Origin: Apricaphanius iberus
Taxonomy: Eukaryota; Chordata; Actinopteri; Cyprinodontiformes; Aphaniidae
Direction: 5' to 3'
Assembly: GCA_028564705.1 (NCBI GenBank)
Contig: JAPXFQ010001662.1
Span: 5,144,001 to 5,208,000, forward strand
Length of the DNA stretch: 64,000 bases
Below, in pieces: positions 63,939 to 64,000 of this stretch (position 1 is the first letter of the stretch; each line of letters begins with the position of its first letter). A model generated the notes under the pieces. That model was given only the letters and a program-made list of their open reading frames with translations, did not search any database and was not told the DNA's origin. Position numbers and translations under genes: made by a program.

Positions 63939-64000
63939 ACAGAGCAAAATAAAAAGTGAATGAATGTGAAATGAGGGAAAGAAAGTCATAGTTTTAATAT

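Overview
The window is vertebrate genomic DNA, almost certainly from a teleost fish. It is AT-rich. Its only recognisable gene is split into short exons with GT..AG borders and introns of 10-21 kb. The rest is packed with fish-type transposons: many Tc1-like families, hAT elements, a PIF/Harbinger MITE, Rex3-like RTE LINE pieces, a tRNA-derived SINE and a solo LTR. There are no bacterial genes, operons, rRNA or CRISPR arrays. The species cannot be named from the sequence.

The host gene is osbpl10 (oxysterol-binding protein-related protein 10), on the minus strand, entering near 52 kb and running off the left edge. Coding exon 1 (51713-51963) starts at an ATG inside a GC-rich, CpG-containing block. 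It encodes a Ser/Gly-rich tail and the first strand of a PH domain. Exon 2 (30518-30693) holds the core of the PH domain and exon 3 (20606-20685) its last helix. A further exon (4838-5032) encodes the Ser-rich linker after the PH domain. Splice phases agree at every junction (2, 1, 0). Between exon 3 and the linker exon lies a 63-bp in-frame candidate exon (17773-17835). Its acceptor is immediately followed by a consensus donor, the layout of a recursive splice site. The sterol-binding ORD domain and the 3' end lie outside the window.

Mobile elements by region. 0-16 kb: MITE fragments, a full-length Tc1 (8536-10166), Tc1 relics and a Harbinger MITE. 18-30 kb: two more Tc1 elements with both ends, a 5'-truncated Rex3-like LINE, a 90-bp-arm inverted repeat and several Tc1 relics. 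31-48 kb: LINE 3' tails, a TTAA-flanked inverted-repeat element, a hAT element with a BED-finger remnant, hAT MITEs and dispersed repeats. 49-54 kb: a SINE, a Tc1 truncated at its 3' end, and a Tc1 relic split by a solo LTR. 56-58.6 kb: two hAT-type elements 150 bp apart. The right edge holds an internally deleted Rex3-like copy. No second host gene was recognised upstream of osbpl10 (52.4-64 kb).

The most unusual signals are: (1) the recursive-splice-like site in osbpl10; (2) a TAA stop at the same transposase codon, five after the first catalytic Asp, in three Tc1 families with different termini, plus a fourth TAA one codon after that Asp in another family; (3) a nested solo LTR whose target site can be read precisely; and (4) several small elements with clear target-site duplications. 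Family names come from recognised motifs and recalled repeat families, not from a database search.
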